A DNA stretch of 64,000 nt, taken from the NCBI RefSeq assembly GCF_012844365.1, contig NZ_CP051626.1, positions 558,001-622,000 of the forward strand, written 5' to 3'. The translations under genes and the position numbers were made by a program. The notes under the pieces were generated by a model. That model was not told where the DNA came from. It ran no database searches and saw nothing but the letters and a program-made list of their open reading frames with translations. Positions 41,750-49,662 of the stretch are shown here, piece by piece (positions within the stretch are counted from its first letter, which is position 1; the number at the start of each line of letters is the position of its first letter). The stretch is from Brevibacterium sp. 'Marine' (GTDB lineage: Bacteria > Actinomycetota > Actinomycetes > Actinomycetales > Brevibacteriaceae).

Positions 41750-43507
41750 ATGAACACCACACAGGGCGGACCCCGCCGAAAAGAACACTCCATCTCCACC
41801 TCGGTGCTGGTCATCGGAACCGGCGGATCGGGCCTGCGGGCCGCGATCGAGGTCGCCGAATCAGGCGCCGATGTCCTCGCGGTCGGCAAACGGCCGAAGG
41901 AGGACGCGCACACCTCACTGGCCGCCGGCGGCATCAACGCAGCTCTGGCAACGATGGACCCGGACGACACGTGGGCCCAGCACGCGGCCGACACGATCAA
42001 GGAATCCTATGACCTCGCCAACCCCCGCACCGTCGAAATCGTCACCCAGGGAGCAGCAGAAGGCATCGCTGACCTGGAACGATATGGAATGGACTTCCAG
42101 AAGGAGGACGACGGTCGGATCTCTCAGCGCTTCTTCGGCGCCCACACCTGGCGTCGCACCGCTTTCGCCGGCGACTACACGGGGCTGGAAATCCAGCGCA
42201 CCCTCATTCGTCGCGCCGAAGCCTTAGACATCCCGATCCTCGACCGCGTCTACATCACGAAGCTGCTGGTCTCAGGCGGTCGCATCTTCGGCGCCTATGG
42301 CTTCGACGTCATCGACGGCACCGGCTACCGGATCTACGCAGACGCCGTCATCCTCGCCGCCGGCGGACACAACCGGATCTGGCGGCGGACCTCCTCGCGC
42401 CGGGACGAGAACACCGGCGACTCCTTCCGCCTGGCCGTCGAAGCAGGCGCCCGGCTGCGCGATGCCGAACTCGTCCAGTTCCATCCCTCGGGAATCCTCG
42501 AACCCGAGAACGCGGCAGGTACGTTGGTCTCCGAGGCGGCCCGCGGCGAGGGCGGGATCCTGCGCAATGGCTTGGGGGAGCGGTTCATGGAACGCTACGA
42601 CCCGCAGCGGATGGAGTTGTCGACCCGTGACCGGGTGGCGCTGGCCGCCTACACGGAGATCGCCGAGGGCCGCGGCACCGAAAACGGGGGAGTGTGGCTC
42701 GACGTGTCCCATCTGCCGCGCGAGACGATCATGAGCCGGCTGCCGCGGGTGTTCCAGACACTCATGGAGACGCAGATGCTCGACATCACGGCCTCGCCGA
42801 TCGAGATCGCCCCGACCGCGCACTATTCGATGGGCGGAGTGTGGGTCGACCCGGTCGATCACAGCACCGACGTCGAGGGACTGTGGGCCATCGGCGAGGC
42901 CTCATCGGGTCTGCACGGGGCGAACCGGTTGGGCGGGAACTCGCTCATCGAGCTCCTCGTCTTCGGCCGCATCGTCGGACGGTCCGCCGTCGCGTACTCC
43001 GATTCGCTGGAGGCCCAAGTGCGGTCGCATGCCGCGGTCGACGAGGCGAGAGTCGAGATCTCCGATCTGCTGGCATCCGAGGGCACGGAGAACGTGCGTG
43101 CCCTGCAGCGCGAGGTCCGCAATCTCATGACCGAACACGCGGGAGTCGTCCGTGACGAGGCCGGACTCTTGGCTGGACTGGAGAAGCTTTCCGGCATCGA
43201 GGCGCGGATGGGGTCTGTGGGAATTCATCCCGACATCGCCGGTTTCGCCGACCTCTCCCATGCCTTCGACCTGCGGTCGTCGGTGCTCGCGGCCCGGGCG
43301 ACGCTCGAATGCGCTCTGGAGCGGAGGGAGACCCGCGGCTGCCACAACCGCAGCGACTACCCTCAGATGGACCCGGAGCTCACGGTCAATCTCGTCTGGT
43401 CGCCGTCGGCCGGAGTCGTCCGCGAGTCGATCCCAGCGGTCTCAGCAGACGTCGCAGCCCTCATGCACTCCGGCGAAATCAGCCAAGAAGGCAAACTAGT
43501 CGAATAA
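41750..43507 (+). CDS. FAD flavoprotein, SdhA/FrdA-like (single subunit)
   Basis: 585 residues from ATG 41750 (an upstream frame to 41696 is unsupported; GTG 41741 is also possible). It has the dinucleotide motif VIGTGGSGLRAAIEVAESG, the SLAAGGINAAL loop, the dicarboxylate-binding RDAELVQFHPSGILEP, the HYSMGGVWV segment, and the C-terminal domain. This is the succinate dehydrogenase/fumarate reductase flavoprotein family. There are no adjacent iron-sulphur or membrane subunits. It could instead be an L-aspartate oxidase-like enzyme. The stop is the first base triplet of a palindromic repeat. Confidence 0.9.
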   Translation: MNTTQGGPRRKEHSISTSVLVIGTGGSGLRAAIEVAESGADVLAVGKRPKEDAHTSLAAGGINAALATMDPDDTWAQHAADTIKESYDLANPRTVEIVTQGAAEGIADLERYGMDFQKEDDGRISQRFFGAHTWRRTAFAGDYTGLEIQRTLIRRAEALDIPILDRVYITKLLVSGGRIFGAYGFDVIDGTGYRIYADAVILAAGGHNRIWRRTSSRRDENTGDSFRLAVEAGARLRDAELVQFHPSGILEPENAAGTLVSEAARGEGGILRNGLGERFMERYDPQRMELSTRDRVALAAYTEIAEGRGTENGGVWLDVSHLPRETIMSRLPRVFQTLMETQMLDITASPIEIAPTAHYSMGGVWVDPVDHSTDVEGLWAIGEASSGLHGANRLGGNSLIELLVFGRIVGRSAVAYSDSLEAQVRSHAAVDEARVEISDLLASEGTENVRALQREVRNLMTEHAGVVRDEAGLLAGLEKLSGIEARMGSVGIHPDIAGFADLSHAFDLRSSVLAARATLECALERRETRGCHNRSDYPQMDPELTVNLVWSPSAGVVRESIPAVSADVAALMHSGEISQEGKLVE

Positions 43508-43510
43508 TTG

Positions 43511-43566
43511 CTACCTGACGGCGGCTCAGCAACCTCGCGCGAGGTTGCTGAGCCGCCGTCAGGTAG
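43511..43566. repeat. 56-bp palindromic repeat, copy 2
   Basis: Arm CTACCTGACGGCGG then CTCAGCAACCTCGC, with an exact complement arm. The TAA stop of the flavoprotein gene (43505-43507) begins the conserved TAATTGCTACC junction. Confidence 0.92.
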
Positions 43567-43723
43567 TTCCGGGGAGGGGTGAGGTTCAGCGATCAGTTGA
43601 TGCTCCTGTGCCCGTTGGGCCGAGTCGTTGGCGGTGCCTTTCCGTGTGCCGTATGCTGACAGGTCAGTCGATGCACCGACGACACCGACCTGCAAGTGAG
43701 CCACACGAGCGAAAGGTGAAGAC

Positions 43724-44590
43724 ATGACTGACAGCGACAAATCTCAAGACCGGAGCCCGGTGCCCGATCAGGCGGAGGCCAACGCCTTCTTCCCGAGCCC
43801 GTACTCGCTCTCCCAGTACACGTCGAGCAGGACCGACTTCGACGGCCTCGTCACCGAGGAGACATACACTGGCGGGAAGTGGAAGATCCTCACGATCGCC
43901 ACCGACGAGCGGTACATGCTCATGAGGAATGGCATGTTCTTCTCCACCGGCAACCATCCCGTCGAGACGCTGTTGCCACTCCACCACATGGCTGAGGCCG
44001 GCTACGAGATCGATGTGGCCACCGTCAGCGGCGGGCCCGGAAAATTCGAATGGTGGGCCTACCCCGGGCAGGACGAGGCCATCGCCTCCGCGTGGTCGAG
44101 CACCGAGACGAAATTCAAGGCTCCGCTGAGGCTCTCCGACGTCATCGCGAACGGCCTCGACGACTACGCCGCGATCTTCATCCCGGGCGGTCACGGTGCC
44201 ATGAACGTCATCCCCTTCGACCGGGACGTGCAGGCTGCCCTGGACTTCTTCCTAGACAACGACAGGCTCATCATCACTCTCTGTCATGGTCCGGCGGCAT
44301 TGTTGGCCGCGGGTCTCGGTCGCTCCACGAATCCCTTTGCCGACTATCGTGTCACTGCGTTCCCGGACGCACTCGACTTCGGCGCGAACATCGACATCGG
44401 CTATCTACCTGGCGAGATGCCGTGGGCTCTCGGCGAGACGTTGAAGAAGGACGGCATCGAGATCATCAACGATGAGATGACCGGTGCCACCACACGCGAC
44501 CGCAACCTCCTGACCGGGGACAGTCCGCTCGCGGCGCATCAGCTCGGAAAAGAGTCTGTGATCGCGCTCCTGGAGAGTTTCGGCAGCTGA
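43724..44590 (+). CDS. hchA: Protein deglycase / glyoxalase III (Hsp31 type)
   Basis: 288 residues; E. coli Hsp31 has 283. DJ-1/PfpI fold with the nucleophile C187 in ITLCHGPAALLAAG; the metal/active-site residues are in HGAMNVIPFD. N-terminal FPSPYSLSQYTSSRTDFDG matches HchA. Known role: repair of glyoxal or methylglyoxal damage, or direct glyoxalase III activity. ATG 43724 follows CGAAAGGTGA. Confidence 0.92.
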   Translation: MTDSDKSQDRSPVPDQAEANAFFPSPYSLSQYTSSRTDFDGLVTEETYTGGKWKILTIATDERYMLMRNGMFFSTGNHPVETLLPLHHMAEAGYEIDVATVSGGPGKFEWWAYPGQDEAIASAWSSTETKFKAPLRLSDVIANGLDDYAAIFIPGGHGAMNVIPFDRDVQAALDFFLDNDRLIITLCHGPAALLAAGLGRSTNPFADYRVTAFPDALDFGANIDIGYLPGEMPWALGETLKKDGIEIINDEMTGATTRDRNLLTGDSPLAAHQLGKESVIALLESFGS

Positions 44591-44942
44591 GACCTTCGCC
44601 GTTCAGCGTTCTGCCAGACGACGGTAACGTCACTGAATTCGCACTGCTGTGGGCGCATTCAGCGACGTCACGGTGATTCAGAGACGCGGCCGACGGCGGT
44701 TCAGCAAACTGGCGCAAGATTGCTGAACCGCCGTCGGCTAGTTGTGGGAGGGGCGCGGGTTCAGCGTTCTGTCAGCCGGGGCCAGGATAATCGTGACCAG
44801 CCGCCCACTTGATCACTTTCGGAAGGACCATGGACGACTATCGAAGTCCCGGCTGGGACATCACCTTCAGCACCTCAGTACAAGTCAATAGCGCGCGGGC
44901 AGACGCTTTGCGAGCACAGAGCGCGCGGGCAGGTGGTCGCCG
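44591..44942. other. Intergenic region before the first CNNM gene
   Basis: 350 bp without a supported gene. It holds a degenerate copy of the palindromic repeat (44689-44738) and two direct copies of the 13-mer AGCGCGCGGGCAG (near 44890 and 44922) about 30 bp apart. A 5-codon-scale frame at 44830 is not convincing. Confidence 0.55.
44689..44738. repeat. Palindromic repeat, degenerate copy
   Basis: GCCGACGGCGGTTCAGCAA pairs with its complement at 44720-44738 around a 12-nt asymmetric centre (ACTGGCGCAAGA). It shares the CGACGGCGG and CAGCAA core with the 56-bp family but lies about 100 bp from the preceding stop and lacks the outer CTACC arm. Confidence 0.7.
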
Positions 44943-46343
44943 TTGACCTGGCTGCTTTCACTTCTCGTCGGCCTCCTCGTCGTCCTCCTCATTACGGTGG
45001 CCACCGGCTACTTCGTGGCGCAGGAATTCGCCTATATGGCCGTCGACCGCTCCCGTCTGGCCGCTCGTTCGGCCTCCGGTGATCGCGCCGCGGACCGAGC
45101 CCTGTCCATCACCCGCCGCACCTCCTTCATGCTCTCCGGCGCGCAGCTGGGCATCACCGTCACCGGTCTGCTCGTCGGCTACGTCGCCGAACCGCTCATC
45201 GGCACAGCCGTCGGCGAAGCCTTGGGAGGCACCCCGATCCCCGCCGGCACAGGCATCCTCATCGGCACCGTCCTCGCCCTGCTCGTCTCGACGCTCATCC
45301 AGATGCTCTTCGGCGAACTGTTCCCGAAGAACCTGGCCATCGCCCGCCCCGAGGCGCTCGCCACCTGGCTCGCCCGCTCGACCTCGATCTATCTGACCCT
45401 GTTCGGCTGGCTCATCACGATCTTCGACAAAGCCTCGAACGCCCTGCTGCGCGTCCTCGGTATCGAACCGGTCCACGACGTCGATCATTCGGCCACCCGC
45501 CGCGACCTCAAGCACATCGTCGCCGAATCCCGGGAGGGCGGCGAGATCGTCGACGACGATTCGCTCATGCTCGACCGCATCCTCGACTTCCCGGCCCAGA
45601 CGGTCGCCCACGCCACGGTGCCGCGCTCACGCGTCGACGTCATCGACATCGACACGCCCCTGGACGAGGTGCGCGACAGGATGAGCCGCGGCCACTCCCG
45701 CTACCCCGTGCTCGACGCCGATGATCAGGTGATCGGCACGATCGACCTCCTCGACGTCCTCGCCGAGGCGGGGCCGGGCACCCGCGAAAACGTCGCCGAG
45801 GAGGCACCGGGCTCGACGGACACCGTCACCGCGACCGGGGTCCGCTCCCTCCTGCGCGACCCGGTCTTCGTGCCGGAATCCCTGCCGTTGCCGGACGCGG
45901 TGGCCACGCTGTTCGAACGCGGAGAGCAGATGGCCTGCGTCGTCGACGAATACGGCGGCTTCGCCGGAATCCTGACGATGGAGGACCTCGGCGAGGAACT
46001 CGTCGGTGACATCGCCGACGAACACGACCACACCGTCGACGAACTCGTCGAGACCGGAGACGGCGCCTGGACGGCACCCGGGATCATCCCTCTCGACGAG
46101 GCAGCCCGCGTCCTTCAACGCGAACTGCCGGCCACCTCGGCGCAGACCTTGTCGGGACTCGTCATCGAACATCTCCGCGGATTCCCGGAGGTGGGCGACC
46201 GGGTCGCGATCGAACTGCCGATCGACCCCGCCGACCTCAGCGAACACGGCACCCCGGAGACCGAGCGCCTCGTCATCGACGTCGTCGAAGTGGCCACGCA
46301 TGTGCCCGCGCGGCTGCGGATCGGAATCGAGGTGGAACGATGA
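44943..46343 (+). CDS. CNNM/CorC-like protein (DUF21, CBS, transporter-associated domain)
   Basis: 466 residues, starting from a TTG. Four hydrophobic helices form the DUF21 domain (VLLITVATGYFVAQEFAYMAV to LGITVTGLLVGYVAEPLIG, then MLFGELFPKNLAIARPE). Two CBS domains follow, for example VPRSRVDVIDI with MSRGHSRYPVLDADDQVIG and VFVPESLPLPDAVATLFERGEQMACVVDEYGG. The C-terminal CorC_HlyC domain is present. Family role: Mg2+/Co2+ export or resistance, membrane. It overlaps the next gene by 4 bp. Confidence 0.92.
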   Translation: MTWLLSLLVGLLVVLLITVATGYFVAQEFAYMAVDRSRLAARSASGDRAADRALSITRRTSFMLSGAQLGITVTGLLVGYVAEPLIGTAVGEALGGTPIPAGTGILIGTVLALLVSTLIQMLFGELFPKNLAIARPEALATWLARSTSIYLTLFGWLITIFDKASNALLRVLGIEPVHDVDHSATRRDLKHIVAESREGGEIVDDDSLMLDRILDFPAQTVAHATVPRSRVDVIDIDTPLDEVRDRMSRGHSRYPVLDADDQVIGTIDLLDVLAEAGPGTRENVAEEAPGSTDTVTATGVRSLLRDPVFVPESLPLPDAVATLFERGEQMACVVDEYGGFAGILTMEDLGEELVGDIADEHDHTVDELVETGDGAWTAPGIIPLDEAARVLQRELPATSAQTLSGLVIEHLRGFPEVGDRVAIELPIDPADLSEHGTPETERLVIDVVEVATHVPARLRIGIEVER

Positions 46344-47365
46344 GCAATCCCTGGGTCATCACCGCGATCACGATCGCCATCATCGGGCTGAGCGCGTTCT
46401 TCGTCGCCGTCGAATTCGCGCTCATCGCCGCCAAACGCCACCGCCTCGAAGACGCCGCCGTCGACAGCCGCTCAGCGAGGGCTGCCCTGCGCAGCTCGAC
46501 CGAGCTGTCGGTGCTGCTCGCCGGATCGCAGCTGGGCATCACGGCGTGTACTTTGGCGCTCGGGGCGATCACGAAACCGGCCGTCCACCACTGGATCACC
46601 CCGGTCGCCGAAGCGCTCGGCCTGCCGCTGTGGATCGCCGACATCATCGGCTTCGTCCTCGCCCTCATCGTCGTCACCTTCCTCCACCTCGTCGTCGGTG
46701 AGATGGCGCCGAAGTCGTGGGCGGTGGCACATCCGGAACGCTCGGCGATCATGCTGGCACTGCCGATGCGGGCCTTCATGTTCCTCACCCGCCCGCTGCT
46801 GCACGTGCTCAACAACGCGGCGAACGCGTGCCTGCGCCTCGTGCGGGTCGAGCCCGTCGACGAGGTCGATCAGGCGCACACGCCGGAGGACCTGCGGCAG
46901 CTGCTGCAGCATTCGGCGCAGGCGGGAACTCTCGAGAAGGAGTCCTCGGAGGCTCTGCTCGGAGCCCTCGACCTCACCCGGCTCAGCCTCGGCGAGCTCG
47001 TGGCCGGTCGTCCGGAGCCGACGGCGGTCGGGCCGGACGCGACCGCGGGTGAGGTGCGTGAGGCGTCGCGCCGTGACCGACATCGTCGCGTCCTCGTCCG
47101 CGCCGAGGGTGACGGCCCGCCGAGTCATGTGGTGCATGTCAGGGATGTGCTCGGACTCGCCGAGGATGCTCCCATCACCGAGGCGGCCCGTCCCGTCACC
47201 ATCGTGGACGGATCGACGACCGTGGTGCGGGCGTTCGAGACGATGCGTGAGGACAGCGTGCAGCTGGCGCTGGTCGAAAGAGCCGACGGCGGCCACGCGG
47301 TCGTCACCGTCACCGACGTGCTCACCCACCTGCTTACCACCGGCCAAGCGGCCTCCCCAACCTGA
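46340..47365 (+). CDS. CNNM/CorC-like protein, second paralogue
   Basis: 341 residues. DUF21 membrane domain (IGLSAFFVAVEFALIAAKRHRLEDAA, GSQLGITACTLALGAITKPAVHHWI, VVGEMAPKSWAVAHPER) and one CBS pair, but no C-terminal CorC_HlyC domain. ATG overlaps the upstream stop (ATGA), so the pair is translationally coupled and may form a hetero-oligomer. A palindromic repeat closes the operon 15 bp after the stop. Confidence 0.92.
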   Translation: MSNPWVITAITIAIIGLSAFFVAVEFALIAAKRHRLEDAAVDSRSARAALRSSTELSVLLAGSQLGITACTLALGAITKPAVHHWITPVAEALGLPLWIADIIGFVLALIVVTFLHLVVGEMAPKSWAVAHPERSAIMLALPMRAFMFLTRPLLHVLNNAANACLRLVRVEPVDEVDQAHTPEDLRQLLQHSAQAGTLEKESSEALLGALDLTRLSLGELVAGRPEPTAVGPDATAGEVREASRRDRHRRVLVRAEGDGPPSHVVHVRDVLGLAEDAPITEAARPVTIVDGSTTVVRAFETMREDSVQLALVERADGGHAVVTVTDVLTHLLTTGQAASPT

Positions 47366-47379
47366 CCACACCCTAATTA

Positions 47380-47435
47380 CTACCCGACGGCGGCCCAGCA
47401 ACCTGGCGCCAGGTTGCTGGGCCGCCGTCGGGTAG
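47380..47435. repeat. 56-bp palindromic repeat, copy 3
   Basis: Arm CTACCCGACGGCGG then CCCAGCAACCTGGC with an exact complement. The centre reads CTGGCGCCAG in place of CTCGCGCGAG of copies 1, 2 and 5; the change is compensated on both arms. It is preceded by TAATTA, 15 bp after the stop of the second CNNM gene. Confidence 0.92.
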
Positions 47436-47447
47436 TTCGAAAAGTTA

Positions 47448-47471
47448 GATGCATGCATCAATGTATGCATC
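47448..47471. promoter_or_regulatory. GntR operator candidate
   Basis: GATGCAT (47448-47454) and ATGCATC (47465-47471) form an inverted repeat, and GATGCATGCATC (47448-47459) is itself a perfect 12-bp palindrome. It lies 16 bp before the GntR start codon, consistent with autoregulation. FCD regulators bind similar ATGTATACAT-type sites. Confidence 0.7.
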
Positions 47472-47486
47472 TGTTATCGTGGGCCC

Positions 47487-48158
47487 GTGAATGATTTGCT
47501 GACACTGCCCTGGCAGCGCATCGACGACTCCGCTCCGATCGCCGTTCGGATGGCCGCGGCGACCGCCCGGGAGATCATCGAAGGCCGACACGAACCCGGC
47601 GACCTCCTCATCGAGTCCGACCTCGCCGCCGCGCACAACGCCAGTCGCACTCCCGCCCGGGAGGCGATGCTCCAGCTCGAACGCTGGCGCCTCGTCCGCC
47701 TCGTCCCCAAGAAGGGCGCGCTCGTGACCACCGTGACGGGCAAGGAGCGCCGCGACCTGCTCGCCGTGCGCTCGATGTTCGAGATCGACGCCGTCGATAC
47801 ACTGTCCGACAGCGGCGACCTCACCGCTCTGGCCGCCGATCTGCGCACCCTGCTCGGCGAGCAGAGGAAGGCCCTTGACGCGGGCGATCCGCTCGGCTTC
47901 GCCAGCGCCGACTACGCCTTCCACGCCCGCCTCATCCGCAGCGGCGACAACGCCATCGTCACCGAGATGCTCACCACCATGGGCCCGCGCCTGGCCCGCC
48001 TGACCTTCCAGGTCGCCATCGACGCGCCGCACACCCTCGACACGCTCCTGACCGAGCACGAAACTCTCACCGACCGCGCCGAGTCGGGCGACGCAGAAGG
48101 CTTCGCCCGACTCGTCCGCGCCCACATCGAAGGCTCCCACTTCCCGCAGTCCCGCTGA
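47487..48158 (+). CDS. GntR-family regulator, FCD subfamily
   Basis: 223 residues. N-terminal wHTH (ARTAREIIEGRHEPGDLLIESDLAAAHNASRTPAREAM region) and the helical FCD ligand domain (SADYAFHARLIRSGDN, LTEHETLTDRAESGDAEGFARLVRAHI) with its metal-site histidines. The start is GTG 47487. Likely represses itself and the following MFS gene 8 bp downstream (48167). Effector unknown, probably an organic acid. Confidence 0.92.
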   Translation: MNDLLTLPWQRIDDSAPIAVRMAAATAREIIEGRHEPGDLLIESDLAAAHNASRTPAREAMLQLERWRLVRLVPKKGALVTTVTGKERRDLLAVRSMFEIDAVDTLSDSGDLTALAADLRTLLGEQRKALDAGDPLGFASADYAFHARLIRSGDNAIVTEMLTTMGPRLARLTFQVAIDAPHTLDTLLTEHETLTDRAESGDAEGFARLVRAHIEGSHFPQSR

Positions 48159-48166
48159 GGAGGACC

Positions 48167-49525
48167 ATGACCGCTTACCCCTCGACCTTCACGAACGACA
48201 CCGCCGCCGAGGCAGTCCCCACAGGGGACCGGAATAGCCACGCCGAGGCGGCCCCCGCCACGGACATCGAAACGACGGTTCCTAACCCTGCCCGGTCCCG
48301 CCTCGGCCAGGTGGCTCCCGATCGTGGGCCGCAGCGGCCACGACGACCACGGGCGTGGCTGCGGGTGGCCCCGGCGATGTTCCTGCTCGCGTGGGGCGGC
48401 AATCATTTCACCCCGCTCGTGCACATGTATGAGGAGGACGGCGGCTACGCCATCTGGCAGGCGAACCTGCTGCTGGGCATGTACGTGGGCGGACTCATTC
48501 CGGGACTGTTGGTCGCCTCGGCGCTGTCGGATCGGCATGGACGCAAACCGGTCCTCATCGCCGGATCGCTCGCCGCGATCGCCGGCAGCCTCGGCCTCGG
48601 GGTCGGTTTCGATCTGTTCTGGCTGCTCTGCCTGGGCAGGGTGCTCGCGGGGATCGGCGTCGGGGTGGCGATGTCGGTGGGCACGAGCTGGATCAAGGAG
48701 CTCTCGGCCCCGCCGTTCGATCACCGGGCCGGAATCACCGCCGGCGCCCGGCGTCCTTCGCTGACGCTGACTTTGGGGTTTGCCATGGGCGCGGCGGTCA
48801 CCGGGTGCCTGGCCCAATGGGGGCCGGTGCCCGAAGTCGTGCCCTACGCGGTGCACGGAGTGCTCAACCTCGCCGCACTGATCCTGGTGATCTTCGCGCC
48901 GGAATCGATGCCTCGCGACCAACGGGCAGCAGGCCATTGGTGGCACGGTCTGCGCGTTCCGCTCATCGCGCATCGGACGTTCCTGCGACTGATCGTGCCG
49001 GCCGCGCCCTGGGTGTTCGGTGCCGCCGGCGTCGCCTATGCCGTGATGCCGGCGATCGTGCAGGCAGAGCTGGGGGAGTGGACGACGATGTACGCCACGG
49101 TGCTCACCGTCGTCACGCTCGGAGCCGGTGCGCTGGTGCAGAACATCGTGCCGTGGATCAACCGACTGACCGGCGGGCGGGCGCTCGTCGTCGGACTCGG
49201 GCTGATGACCGTGGGTATGGGGCTCGGGGCGGTGGCCGCACTTCTGGCGGACCCGATCCTCGCGTTCATCGTGGCGATCGTGCTCGGTGTCGCCTACGGA
49301 ATCTGTGTGGTCTCGGGGCTCATCATCCTCCAGGCCATCGCCACACCGCAGGAGCTCGCCGGCATCACCGGGGTCTACTATTCGCTGGCGTACTCCGGGT
49401 TCCTGCTGCCCACCGTGCTTGCCGCGCTGTTGCCCGTGCTGTCGTACATGGTGTCCTTGGCCGCGGTCGCCGTCGTCTGCCTGGCCTGCCTCACAGCAGT
49501 CGCCATATCCACCAAACACCCCTGA
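48167..49525 (+). CDS. MFS transporter
   Basis: 452 residues and about 12 membrane segments. N-terminal cytoplasmic extension of about 60 residues is non-conserved and rich in Ala, Pro and Arg; it contains the 10-mer repeat (48242-48251) read as AEAA. The conserved loop SALSDRHGRKPVL follows helix 2. Operon with GntR, so probably an effector or drug efflux or uptake protein. The stop TGA abuts a 56-bp palindromic repeat. Confidence 0.87.
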   Translation: MTAYPSTFTNDTAAEAVPTGDRNSHAEAAPATDIETTVPNPARSRLGQVAPDRGPQRPRRPRAWLRVAPAMFLLAWGGNHFTPLVHMYEEDGGYAIWQANLLLGMYVGGLIPGLLVASALSDRHGRKPVLIAGSLAAIAGSLGLGVGFDLFWLLCLGRVLAGIGVGVAMSVGTSWIKELSAPPFDHRAGITAGARRPSLTLTLGFAMGAAVTGCLAQWGPVPEVVPYAVHGVLNLAALILVIFAPESMPRDQRAAGHWWHGLRVPLIAHRTFLRLIVPAAPWVFGAAGVAYAVMPAIVQAELGEWTTMYATVLTVVTLGAGALVQNIVPWINRLTGGRALVVGLGLMTVGMGLGAVAALLADPILAFIVAIVLGVAYGICVVSGLIILQAIATPQELAGITGVYYSLAYSGFLLPTVLAALLPVLSYMVSLAAVAVVCLACLTAVAISTKHP

Positions 49526-49528
49526 TTG

Positions 49529-49584
49529 CTACCCGACGGCGGCCCAGCAACCTCGCGCGAGGTTGCTAAGCCGCCGTCGGGTAG
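49529..49584. repeat. 56-bp palindromic repeat, copy 4
   Basis: Arm CTACCCGACGGCGG then CCCAGCAACCTCGC, complement arm with two changes (GCTAAGCC). The stop of the MFS gene (TGA, 49523-49525) begins the junction TGATTGCTACC. Confidence 0.92.
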
Positions 49585-49662
49585 CAAGGAGAGAGGTCGC
49601 GGGGTTCGCGGCCAGCGGCCTACCATGAGAACAACCGTCGCCTACCGATAGGGATCGACCAC

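Noticed and set aside
44830..44942. Short frame starting near 44830 before the CNNM gene
   Set aside because: No SD or similarity; it includes two copies of AGCGCGCGGGCAG, so it is more likely non-coding DNA.
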